Source: OMOG01 sp041485845 (GTDB lineage Bacteria > Acidobacteriota > Terriglobia > Bryobacterales > Bryobacteraceae). From it: a stretch of 5,852 nt of DNA. The stretch spans positions 1-5,852 of the forward strand of contig JBGPKH010000579.1 in assembly GCA_041485845.1 (NCBI GenBank), in the 5' to 3' direction. Made by a program: the position numbers and the translations under genes. Shown here one piece after another: positions 1 through 5,622 of the stretch (the first letter of the stretch is position 1; each line of letters begins with the position of its first letter). Under the pieces are notes generated by a model. That model ran no database searches and was not told where the DNA came from. It saw only the letters and a list, made by a program, of their open reading frames with translations.

Positions 1-2
1 CT

Positions 3-125
3 GCGGCCCACCAAAGGCAATGAAAAACCCGCCGAGGCGAAGATATGGGGAACAAGGGGCGAACAAATGGCGGGTTTTTCAAGGGAGGTCTCGATGGGCC
101 GCGGCGGCCCACCAAAGGGCATGAA
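3..125. repeat. Tandem direct repeat (two copies, 101-base period)
   Basis: A 22-base segment at 3-24 recurs at 104-125 with 20 of 22 bases identical. The shared core is GCGGCCCACCAAAGG followed by an ATGAA. Each copy is followed at once by an inverted repeat (21-81 and 122-177). The second copy also has a perfect 7-base-pair hairpin over its start (95-101 with 105-111). The first copy shows only the right half of that hairpin because the window begins there. The unit is therefore a repeated structured element rather than a simple sequence duplication. I see no coding logic in it. Function is unknown; a dispersed genomic repeat or a tandem structured RNA are both possible. Confidence 0.65.
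21..81. terminator. Inverted repeat of unit 1, bidirectional-terminator-like
   Basis: TGAAAAACCCGCC (21-33) and GGCGGGTTTTTCA (69-81) are perfectly complementary over 13 bases. The layout of A-tract, GC stem and T-tract is that of a bidirectional intrinsic terminator. The 35-base loop is long for a terminator, and the equivalent stem in unit 2 lacks the A/T tracts. The structural role may therefore not be termination. Any gene it would serve lies left of the window. Confidence 0.35.
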
Positions 126-177
126 GACGCGGCCGGTGCGGGTCGGGTATTTTCGCCGGTTCTTCGCCGCGTCTTCA
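122..177. repeat. Inverted repeat of unit 2
   Basis: TGAAGACGCGGC (122-133) pairs perfectly with GCCGCGTCTTCA (166-177) around a 32-base loop. The stem sits at the same place relative to the repeated core as the stem at 21-81. It differs from that stem at four positions, and each difference is matched by a compensating change in the partner arm. A second small hairpin lies just upstream, TGGGCCG (95-101) with CGGCCCA (105-111). Confidence 0.6.
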
Positions 178-279
178 ACCGAGCGGTAGGGGGCGGGACC
201 GAAGGTGTGCCGCTCCCTTACTCACGGTCGCGGCTCGGATCGGGTTCTCTCACTGGCCGGCGCCGCACACTCTGTTGGC
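178..279. other. Non-coding stretch, no gene recognised
   Basis: Together with the repeats to its left, this makes about 326 bases without a convincing gene. Reading frames through it are short and low in complexity. From memory, the stretch around 200-245 resembles GC-rich dispersed sequence found between genes in Acidobacteriota. That is an unverified impression, and nothing here can be assigned a function. Confidence 0.4.
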
Positions 280-308
280 TTGACTTCGGGCTCACATGCT
301 GCTTTATT
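280..308 (+). promoter_or_regulatory. Putative sigma70-type promoter of the peptidase-cytochrome gene
   Basis: TTGACT at 280-285 matches the -35 consensus at five of six positions. TTTATT at 303-308, after a 17-base spacer, matches the -10 consensus at four of six. Transcription would start near 315, leaving a very short leader before the TTG start at 327. AGGTG at 317-321 may act as the ribosome binding site. This is inferred from sequence alone. Confidence 0.4.
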
Positions 309-326
309 TAAGATGCAGGTGTCCTT

Positions 327-1193
327 TTGCGGATAAAAAACCATCTGTGCTGCCTGGCGTTGGGAGTGCTGCCGGCGCTCGCCCAAACGGGGTCCACCGC
401 AATCTATACCGAATTCCAGCCCGAGCCGCCGAGTGCCGTCCTGGATTCCATGAAGGAGGAAGTGGCCTCCATCATGTCGCCCGGAGGGCTACGTTTCGAG
501 TGGAGATCCCTAAATGGCCTACGGGGGAGCGAGGTCTTCATGGAGTTGGCGGTGGCCAAGTTCAAGGGCAGATGCGACGGAGACATTGTGACCCTGGGCC
601 GCGCCGATTCCGGCCCCCTGGCATGGAGCCACGTCAGCGACGGGGTGGTTCTCCCATTCACCGATGTAGACTGCGACCGGATCGGCAGATTTCTGAAGGA
701 GCGATTGATGGGCTTGGAAGAGAAGACCCGGAAAAGAGTTTTCGGCCGCGCCATTGGGCGCGTTCTGGCCCACGAACTGTTTCACATCTTCGCTCGCGCC
801 ACGGGCCACGCGTCGAGGAATGTGGATAAGCCGTATTATTCCGCGGCGGACCTGGTAGCTGACGACTTCAGTGCGGCGAATGAATTCCACATTCTGGCGG
901 CCAAGCCAAACGGCGGGGCCACGCCGGGGAAGAGCAAATCACCCCAGGGCGGCATGTCCATCTATGTCAAGAGCGGCTGCAGCAATTGTCACGGTTCGCA
1001 GGGTCAGGGCTCCAAGCACGCGCCGGCGCTGCGCGTCGCCGGACGGTGGATCGACTCCGTGATGCTTGCGGCGCGGCTGGAACGAGGCGGTCCGAAGATG
1101 AGGCGGCGCGCGAAGGAGTTGAAAGTTCCGGAGCCTTCGCTGGCGGAAGACGAACTTACGGATCTGATCCGCTTCCTGAACGCGCTCTACTGA
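327..1193 (+). CDS. Exported HExxH metallopeptidase-like protein fused to a C-terminal cytochrome c domain
   Basis: This is a 288-residue protein of unestablished function. Residues 1-20 form a Sec-type signal peptide ending PALAQ, so the product should act in the periplasm or outside the cell. Residues about 30-190 form a globular region with HELFH at 149-153 and a further His at 161. This fits a zinc-peptidase HExxH motif with a possible third ligand, although the spacing is not the metzincin HExxHxxGxxH. After a Gly/Lys/Pro-rich linker (about 193-208), residues 209-288 look like a small class I cytochrome c. CSNCH (218-222) is the heme-binding site, Met258 in GGPKM is the likely distal ligand, and a C-terminal helix ends IRFLNALY. 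The TTG start is the only usable one, because an in-frame stop lies at 309-311. The last 7 bases overlap the stop of the convergent propeller gene. Peptidase activity is inferred, while the heme site is clear. Confidence 0.85.
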   Translation: MRIKNHLCCLALGVLPALAQTGSTAIYTEFQPEPPSAVLDSMKEEVASIMSPGGLRFEWRSLNGLRGSEVFMELAVAKFKGRCDGDIVTLGRADSGPLAWSHVSDGVVLPFTDVDCDRIGRFLKERLMGLEEKTRKRVFGRAIGRVLAHELFHIFARATGHASRNVDKPYYSAADLVADDFSAANEFHILAAKPNGGATPGKSKSPQGGMSIYVKSGCSNCHGSQGQGSKHAPALRVAGRWIDSVMLAARLERGGPKMRRRAKELKVPEPSLAEDELTDLIRFLNALY

Positions 1194-3295
1194 ACTACCA
1201 GGACGAAGCCGTCGCTGGCGCCGCCGGAATAGCCGCCAATCGCGTTCCCGGTGGTCGGAAGGAAGTTATTCCCATAGCCTGCGAGGTAGGCAGTCCCGTC
1301 TGCGCCCACTGCCATGCCCAGGGGCAGGTAAGTGCCGGTGGCGCCGAAATATGTCGAGTAATTGATGGCGGAGCGTCCTGCCACACCAGGTCTGAATTTA
1401 ATCAGGAAGATGTCAGTGCCCCCGCCCCACGCCGGTTGCGGCGCATTGGCGATCGGGAAATCGGACGAGAGCGTATAACCGGCCACGTAGATGTAACCGG
1501 CGCTGTCCGTAGCCACGCAGTAGCCCACCTCTCCGTGAGCGCCGCCGAGGTAAGTGGAGTAGATCAGAAAACCGGGGCCGAGAGTCGCGGGATTCACCAC
1601 CGCTACAAAGGCATCGGCGTTACCGCTGTTGGACGATTGCATCGCATCGCCGGTCACGGGAAAATCCGTTGACAGCGTGTATCCGGTGATCACCAGGTTG
1701 CCTTTGCGATCGAACGCCATCGCCCGTACTTCCTCGTTGCCCGAGCCGCCGAAATAGGTCGAATAGACCAGCGAATCGGTTCCCGATTTGGTCATGTCCA
1801 TGACGCCGACGATGACGTCCTGGGCGCCGAAGGGCGCGACGCTGTAGTTAAAGGCCGCCAAGGGGAACTCAGTGGAAAGAGTGGACGCCGCGAAGTAGAC
1901 CAGGCCGTTCTGACCCACCAGGATGGCGCGGCCGTCATCGGCGCTCTCGCCGCCCAGATAGGTGGAATACACCAGCGTGCCGGCGAACGGATCGATCTGG
2001 CAGATGAATGTGTCGGAGGGGCCCCAGCTTACAGCCTGGTAGGCGCTTTGCGTCAAAGGGAAATCGTTCGATTTCGTGGTGCCGATCACATACATCATGC
2101 CTTTGCCGTCAGCCGCGACGGCGTTGCCACTGTCATCGCCACTGGCGCCGCCCAGATAGCTGGAAAAGATCAGGGCGTCGGTGCCGACGACGGCCGGATT
2201 GAGCGTGAGCACGAATGCTTCGACCGTGCTGCCCGCGCCGGTGCTCTGAAAGGGGGCCGCCAGCGGAAAATTAGTGGACGTCGTGGTGCCGGTGAGATAG
2301 ACGAAACCGGCGGCATCCACGTCCATCCCCAGCGGCACGTCATTGTTGGAGCCGCCGAGATAGGTCAAATACACCAGGCTGAAACCGCCGGCCGGTGAGG
2401 CATCGAGGACGGCAACAAAAATGTCGACCAGGCCTGCGCTGGCTGTGCTGTACCCTCCATCGAGGGCCGGAACCTGGCCCGTATCGGTATTCCCGGCAAT
2501 GTACAGCCGCCCGTTGGGACCGACCTTCACGGCGTTGACCTGATCGGTGCCGTTGCCCCCGACATACGTGCCATAGACGACGGCCGGATCGATCACCAGC
2601 GGGTGACTGCGGTCATACCGGCCGACACTCAGGCCGACTACGTTGCGCGCCAGCATCGTGAATCGTCCGGCGATCTCGCGGCGCGCGGAAGTGCCGGGAT
2701 CGTCCTGGTAGATGAACGGCCTCTTCTGCACGATGCGCGAGCCGCCGGCTTCGACGAGGAGGTCGCCTTCCGGGGAGATGCGGACCTTGCCCGCCCCGCG
2801 GAATTGCAGGCGAATGGCCCGCGGGTCGGCGCCGGGCTGCAGCACGAAGTCGTATTCCAACCGGTTCTGGTTGCCGTAGTAGACCACGTCCACGCCCGGA
2901 TACACCTCGCGGTAGCGAACGCGGGAGTAGTTAGCCACGTGCGTGCGCCAGTTTTCGCGGCTCCCCAGGTAGTAGTCGGTGCGGGCGGGCAGTTGGTCGA
3001 GCGGTTCGATCCGCGGCCTGCGATTGGAGTTCAGCAGGGAAACATCGACCCGCTGGGAGTCCCCGAAAGAAAACGTGGGACCGTGCTCGGTCAGCAGCAG
3101 GGTGTAGCCGCCGGCGCGCGCCGTGTAACGGACGGAAGGATCGGTTTGGCCTTGATTGGCCTCGAAGCGGAGCGGCAATTGTGCCAGCGCCGCTTTGGCT
3201 CGCGAGACAGAGGGGTCCGGGACCGAAGGGCGCCCCGCCGCCGCCAATATGGAAGCGGCGCACACGAATAACGCAAAGCGAGACAGACGGAGCAT
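1187..3295 (-). CDS. Exported SBBP seven-bladed beta-propeller protein
   Basis: This 702-residue secreted protein has a signal peptide at about 1-21. Residues about 40-236 form the N-terminal domain that typically precedes SBBP repeats in Acidobacteriota, with LPLRFEANQGQTD at 40-52 and RYREVYPGVDVVYYG at 127-141. Seven SBBP-type repeats follow. Each opens with a variant of LVYSTYLGG and carries a G-x-x-Y-(V/L)-x-G strand and usually a DFP. They begin near residues 239, 307, 375, 441, 509, 577 and 644. Seven blades would close a propeller, and the protein ends cleanly after blade 7 with no extra C-terminal domain. A role in surface binding or adhesion is only a guess, and no catalytic residues are evident. 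The ATG at 3295 has no visible Shine-Dalgarno, so a leaderless or near-leaderless start is possible. The gene is convergent with the peptidase-cytochrome gene and divergent from the rhodanese gene. Confidence 0.92.
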   Translation of the reverse strand: MLRLSRFALFVCAASILAAAGRPSVPDPSVSRAKAALAQLPLRFEANQGQTDPSVRYTARAGGYTLLLTEHGPTFSFGDSQRVDVSLLNSNRRPRIEPLDQLPARTDYYLGSRENWRTHVANYSRVRYREVYPGVDVVYYGNQNRLEYDFVLQPGADPRAIRLQFRGAGKVRISPEGDLLVEAGGSRIVQKRPFIYQDDPGTSARREIAGRFTMLARNVVGLSVGRYDRSHPLVIDPAVVYGTYVGGNGTDQVNAVKVGPNGRLYIAGNTDTGQVPALDGGYSTASAGLVDIFVAVLDASPAGGFSLVYLTYLGGSNNDVPLGMDVDAAGFVYLTGTTTSTNFPLAAPFQSTGAGSTVEAFVLTLNPAVVGTDALIFSSYLGGASGDDSGNAVAADGKGMMYVIGTTKSNDFPLTQSAYQAVSWGPSDTFICQIDPFAGTLVYSTYLGGESADDGRAILVGQNGLVYFAASTLSTEFPLAAFNYSVAPFGAQDVIVGVMDMTKSGTDSLVYSTYFGGSGNEEVRAMAFDRKGNLVITGYTLSTDFPVTGDAMQSSNSGNADAFVAVVNPATLGPGFLIYSTYLGGAHGEVGYCVATDSAGYIYVAGYTLSSDFPIANAPQPAWGGGTDIFLIKFRPGVAGRSAINYSTYFGATGTYLPLGMAVGADGTAYLAGYGNNFLPTTGNAIGGYSGGASDGFVLVVQ

Positions 3296-3302
3296 ATCGT
3301 AA

Positions 3303-3315
3303 GTTCTATTAGAAC
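3303..3315. promoter_or_regulatory. Palindrome in the divergent intergenic region (possible operator/promoter)
   Basis: GTTCTA (3303-3308) and TAGAAC (3310-3315) form a perfect 6-base inverted repeat around a single T. It lies 8 bases upstream of the propeller start and 85 bases upstream of the rhodanese start. On the minus strand it contains TCTAAT, a five-of-six match to the -10 consensus, with only a weak -35 upstream. It could be an operator overlapping the propeller promoter. No regulator is known for it. Confidence 0.3.
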
Positions 3316-3399
3316 ATGCGTCGTCCCTATGGAAAACTGGGCGGTTTGTTCACAGGAGTGAAGGCCGGTGGCACCGGTGCTTTGCGCTAGAGTGGAACG

Positions 3400-4038
3400 G
3401 TGAAGGTACTTCCGATTGGCGCCGTGACGCTGTTGGCAGGTGCGCTGGCGGCCGACATTCCGTTGATTCAAACCAAAGATCTCGCTGCCCGGCTGGCGGG
3501 CAACGAAGCCAAGCCCGCGATCTTTCAAGTAGGGCCGAATGTTCTTTACCGCAGCAAGCACATCCGCGGTGCGTTGCACGCGGGACCGGCTTCCAAGGGC
3601 AAGGGACTGGACGCACTAAAAACTGCCGTGAAAAAGCTGCCGCGCGATCGCGAAGTGGTGGTGTACTGCGGTTGCTGTCCGTGGGACCGGTGTCCCAACA
3701 TCAATCCCGCAATCGATCTGCTGAAGAAGATGGGCTTTACGCGGGTGAAGGCGATGTACGTCGCGACCAATTTCAAGAGCGAATGGATCAGCCTGGATCG
3801 GCCAGGGGTATCCGGTGGAGCAGTAGTGGGGCAGGCCTCCTGGCCTGTCGGCAAAGACCGCCGGTGTTACTTCTTTGTTCCGTCCTGCGACATGACGGGC
3901 GGGGGTGGCGCCTTGTCGTCGCCGAAGTTGGCGACGAGGTATTCGAGGAGCGCTTCGCGGTCGTTTATGACGGTGCCCCAGCCGGCCATCTTGTCGAGCT
4001 CCTTGGTCCATGCGGCCCGTGACAGCCGCTGCGAGTGA
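3400..4038 (+). CDS. Exported rhodanese-like protein, C-terminus frameshifted
   Basis: The GTG start gives a signal peptide (1-18, ending ALAA) followed by one rhodanese domain at about 22-135. Rhodaneses move sulfane sulfur through a persulfide on an active-site Cys. Here the end of the strand reads VVVYC, and the loop is CGCCPWDRC (90-98), with Cys90 or Cys92 as candidate nucleophile and Arg97 in the loop. It has more cysteines than a usual CxxGxR loop. The domain is complete to EWI (128-130), where a 10-base duplication (3784-3803) shifts the frame. In the shifted frame the protein would end GYPVEQ and stop at 3824-3826, giving about 138 residues. As it stands, residues about 131-212 are out-of-frame sequence, and the last 172 bases run antisense through the cytochrome gene. 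The core domain may still fold. Position beside the sulfite-dehydrogenase-like pair fits a sulfur role. Confidence 0.8.
   Translation: MKVLPIGAVTLLAGALAADIPLIQTKDLAARLAGNEAKPAIFQVGPNVLYRSKHIRGALHAGPASKGKGLDALKTAVKKLPRDREVVVYCGCCPWDRCPNINPAIDLLKKMGFTRVKAMYVATNFKSEWISLDRPGVSGGAVVGQASWPVGKDRRCYFFVPSCDMTGGGGALSSPKLATRYSRSASRSFMTVPQPAILSSSLVHAARDSRCE
3784..3803 (+). repeat. 10-base tandem duplication that breaks the rhodanese frame
   Basis: TGGATCAGCC (3784-3793) is followed directly by TGGATCGGCC (3794-3803), nine of ten bases the same. Ten is not a multiple of three. Removing either copy restores a frame that ends in a short conserved-looking tail and a TAG at 3824-3826, ahead of the terminator-like hairpin. 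Replication slippage is the simplest origin; an assembly error is the alternative. Confidence 0.75.
3830..3849. terminator. Hairpin between convergent rhodanese and cytochrome genes
   Basis: CAGGCC (3832-3837) and GGCCTG (3842-3847) form a perfect stem with a TCCT loop. It extends by a G-U pair and a G-C pair to 3830/3849. It sits between the ancestral rhodanese stop (3826) and the cytochrome stop (3867), where a shared terminator is expected. It lacks a T-tract on either side. It could therefore instead be a REP-like palindromic repeat. Confidence 0.4.
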
Positions 4039-4169
4039 ATCAGACGGAGGCTGTGGCAGGGGATGCAACTTCGCGCTTCCTCTTTCTGCCCGCGTGCCAC
4101 TGTCGCCGAGTCGGCGCAGATCGCGACGCCCGCGAATACCCACCCCATCAACAGGAGTCTTCGAATCAT
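3867..4169 (-). CDS. Small monoheme cytochrome c, SorB-like subunit
   Basis: This 100-residue exported cytochrome has a signal peptide at 1-19 (ending AICA), a heme-binding CIPCH at 35-39, and a likely distal ligand Met61 in DKMAGWG. A W-x-K-E-L-x-K-M-x-x-W-G helix and a terminal LLEYLVANFG segment follow. That order, and the small size, match the cytochrome subunit of SorAB-type sulfite dehydrogenases, which takes electrons from the Mo subunit. The last residues are Pro/Lys-rich and probably disordered. The ATG shares one base with the TGA of the Mo-subunit gene (TGATG, 4167-4171). A GAGAAGG Shine-Dalgarno lies inside the end of that gene, so the two are translationally coupled. The frameshifted rhodanese frame runs antisense across the 3' half of this gene, but the coding signal here is clearly on the minus strand. 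Confidence 0.88.
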   Translation of the reverse strand: MIRRLLLMGWVFAGVAICADSATVARGQKEEARSCIPCHSLRLIHSQRLSRAAWTKELDKMAGWGTVINDREALLEYLVANFGDDKAPPPPVMSQDGTKK

Positions 4170-5320
4170 CAGGCCTTCTCCACGGTCACACCGACTCTAT
4201 CAATCGCGTTCCACAAGTACCCCGACGGATTCCAGGCCGCCACGATCGGCTGTACGCGTCCGGCCGAATCGGTGGCGCGCGACAGTATCGTGTAATAGCC
4301 GGGATCGGACGGCCGCCAATCCAGGCGCCACAGCCGCCACGCGAACAGCAGTTTCGGGGTCGAGAGTTGTGCGTCGCGCCAGTGGCTGCCGCCATCGGTG
4401 GAAACCTCGACGCGCTCGATGGCCTCCTCGCCCGCCCACGCAAAGCCACGGATCGCGATGGCGCCGAGCGCGAGCTTGCTCTGGTCTTCGGGAGCCGTGA
4501 TCGAAGACTTCACCGGCATTCCCTCGATGACTTCGAGCTCCGCGGGTTGGGGCGGCGACCCCGGCGGCAGCGCGTATTTCGGATAGCGGTAGCCCGGGTT
4601 CATGAAGAATCCCTTGTTGGATTCGGCCGCTGCCGAGAGCCTTACGACCCACTTCACGGAACTGGTGCCGTCCCACCCGGGTACGATCAGGCGGGCGGGG
4701 AAGCCGTGGATATCGGGAATCGCCTGCCCATTCATCTTCAGCGCCAGGATGGTCGCCGGGTGCATGGCCTTCTTCATGGGCAGCGAGCGGACGAAATCGG
4801 GTGTGGACGCCACGCCCGTATCGGCGCCGTCGGTTTCCAGGAACGCCGCGGACGAAGAGACGCCGGCGGCCTTCAGAATGTCGCCGATGCGCGGTCCGAT
4901 CCACTCGGCGTTGCCGATGGCGCCACGGCCCCACTGGATGCCGGGCACCTTTGGCGTGTAGAACGATCGGCCGTTGCCGGTACACTCGATGGTGGCGGGG
5001 ACAATGGCCTGCGGCAGCTTTTCCAGATCGGCGAGACTCAATTGCAGCGGCTTCGACACCATGCCGTTCACGGTGAGCCGCCAGGCAGCCGGGTCGATGG
5101 CGGCGGGGCGCGGAATGTGCTGCCGCACGAAGAAGGCGTCGACCGGGGTGAGCCAGGAATCGAAATAACGGAGCGGCGTTTCCAGGTCCTCCGGACGATC
5201 GTTGTGGAGGATCATGGGACGCTTTCCGGGGATCGCGATGCCGTCGTCCGCGGCTCGGACGAGCCCGGCCGCTCCGGCGGTAATGAGAGCGGCGAAGATC
5301 TCACGCCGATTGGGAGTCAC
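4169..5320 (-). CDS. Periplasmic molybdopterin sulfite oxidase/dehydrogenase-like (SorA-type) catalytic subunit
   Basis: This is a 383-residue Mo-pterin oxidoreductase of the sulfite oxidase family, expected to oxidise sulfite to sulfate in the periplasm. The substrate is inferred from family and partner. Using the GTG at 5320, the N-terminus carries a twin-arginine-like signal (RR at 5-6, hydrophobic segment 8-22), which suits export of a folded cofactor protein. Family motifs in order are FFVRQH (63-68), ECTGNGR with the predicted Mo-ligand Cys113, WGRGAIGNAEW (130-140), HGFPARLIVPGW (205-216) and SVKW (221-224). A C-terminal Mo-cofactor dimerisation-type domain covers about 260-380. The frame is open upstream to an ATG at 5425, but that extension has no family character and overlaps the divergent hicA control region, so GTG 5320 is preferred. 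No strong Shine-Dalgarno is seen at 5320. The gene is coupled to the downstream cytochrome gene. A SoxC-like or other sulfur-compound role cannot be excluded. Confidence 0.9.
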   Translation of the reverse strand: MTPNRREIFAALITAGAAGLVRAADDGIAIPGKRPMILHNDRPEDLETPLRYFDSWLTPVDAFFVRQHIPRPAAIDPAAWRLTVNGMVSKPLQLSLADLEKLPQAIVPATIECTGNGRSFYTPKVPGIQWGRGAIGNAEWIGPRIGDILKAAGVSSSAAFLETDGADTGVASTPDFVRSLPMKKAMHPATILALKMNGQAIPDIHGFPARLIVPGWDGTSSVKWVVRLSAAAESNKGFFMNPGYRYPKYALPPGSPPQPAELEVIEGMPVKSSITAPEDQSKLALGAIAIRGFAWAGEEAIERVEVSTDGGSHWRDAQLSTPKLLFAWRLWRLDWRPSDPGYYTILSRATDSAGRVQPIVAAWNPSGYLWNAIDRVGVTVEKA

Positions 5321-5425
5321 GTACCACAGACTACCACGCGGACGGGCCAGTATCGGCTTGGCCCGGGAATGCCCGGAAAGTACCGGCATCAACGGCCGAG
5401 CGTTGGACGAGCAGACGGAAGGCAT

Positions 5426-5440
5426 CGTATCCTGGATACG
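5426..5440. promoter_or_regulatory. Palindrome abutting the hicA start
   Basis: CGTATCC-T-GGATACG is a perfect 15-base palindrome ending on the G of the hicA GTG start. It could be an operator, since hic loci are commonly autoregulated by the antitoxin. It could also be an mRNA hairpin that hides the only purine-rich ribosome-binding-like bases (GGA at 5434-5436). Neither is shown. It lies in the divergent region shared with the Mo-subunit gene. Confidence 0.4.
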
Positions 5441-5622
5441 TGCCGCTGAAAGTGCGCGACGTCATCGCGACGCTGGAACAGGCTGGCAGGCGTCACGTGC
5501 GCACCAAGGGTGACCATCGCGTATTTCGAGGACCCGATGGCCGGATCACTGTTGTGTCCGGTAAGTTGGGTGACGATGTACGCCCCGGAACGTATGCGCA
5601 ATCCTGCGGCAAACTGGAATAA
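5440..5622 (+). CDS. hicA: HicA-family (YcfA-like) toxin, frameshifted C-terminus
   Basis: HicA toxins are small double-stranded-RNA-binding-fold mRNA interferases. The GTG start gives KVRDVIATLEQAG (4-16), then KGDHRVF (23-29), which corresponds to the GSHRxF motif with catalytic His26. GKLGDDVRPGTYA (41-53) follows, all as in the family. The expected helix after this is missing: the frame reads QSCGKLE and stops at 5620-5622. One frame over, from 5598, the sequence reads AILRQTGIK, the usual HicA ending, then continues to a TGA at 5655-5657 for about 72 residues in all. One base therefore appears lost around 5596-5598. The toxin may be inactive, or the loss may be a sequence error. No HicB is recognisable downstream, and upstream lies the divergent Mo-subunit gene, so its antitoxin is absent from the window or lies beyond the right edge. 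Confidence 0.75.
   Translation: MPLKVRDVIATLEQAGRRHVRTKGDHRVFRGPDGRITVVSGKLGDDVRPGTYAQSCGKLE

Noticed and set aside
1..177. CRISPR array
   Set aside because: Only two copies occur at a 101-base period, and they contain internal stems. This is not the short repeat/spacer pattern of CRISPR.
1..189. Frame open from the window edge to a TAG at 187-189, possibly the 3' end of an upstream gene
   Set aside because: It contains both copies of the structured repeat and no recognisable domain. Without sequence to the left it cannot be supported as coding.
45..311. 88-residue open frame across the left-hand repeats
   Set aside because: It runs through the inverted repeats, is rich in Arg/Gly as any frame in GC-rich non-coding DNA would be, and shows no family motif or ribosome binding site.
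5321..5425. Longer N-terminus for the Mo subunit starting at ATG 5425
   Set aside because: The extra 35 residues lack signal-peptide or family character. The twin-arginine-like signal begins right after the GTG at 5320, and the extension would cover the hicA control region.
4010..5449. Long plus-strand frame opposite the sorAB-like pair
   Set aside because: It is antisense to genes with clear family motifs. Its translation is Arg-rich and shows no domain.
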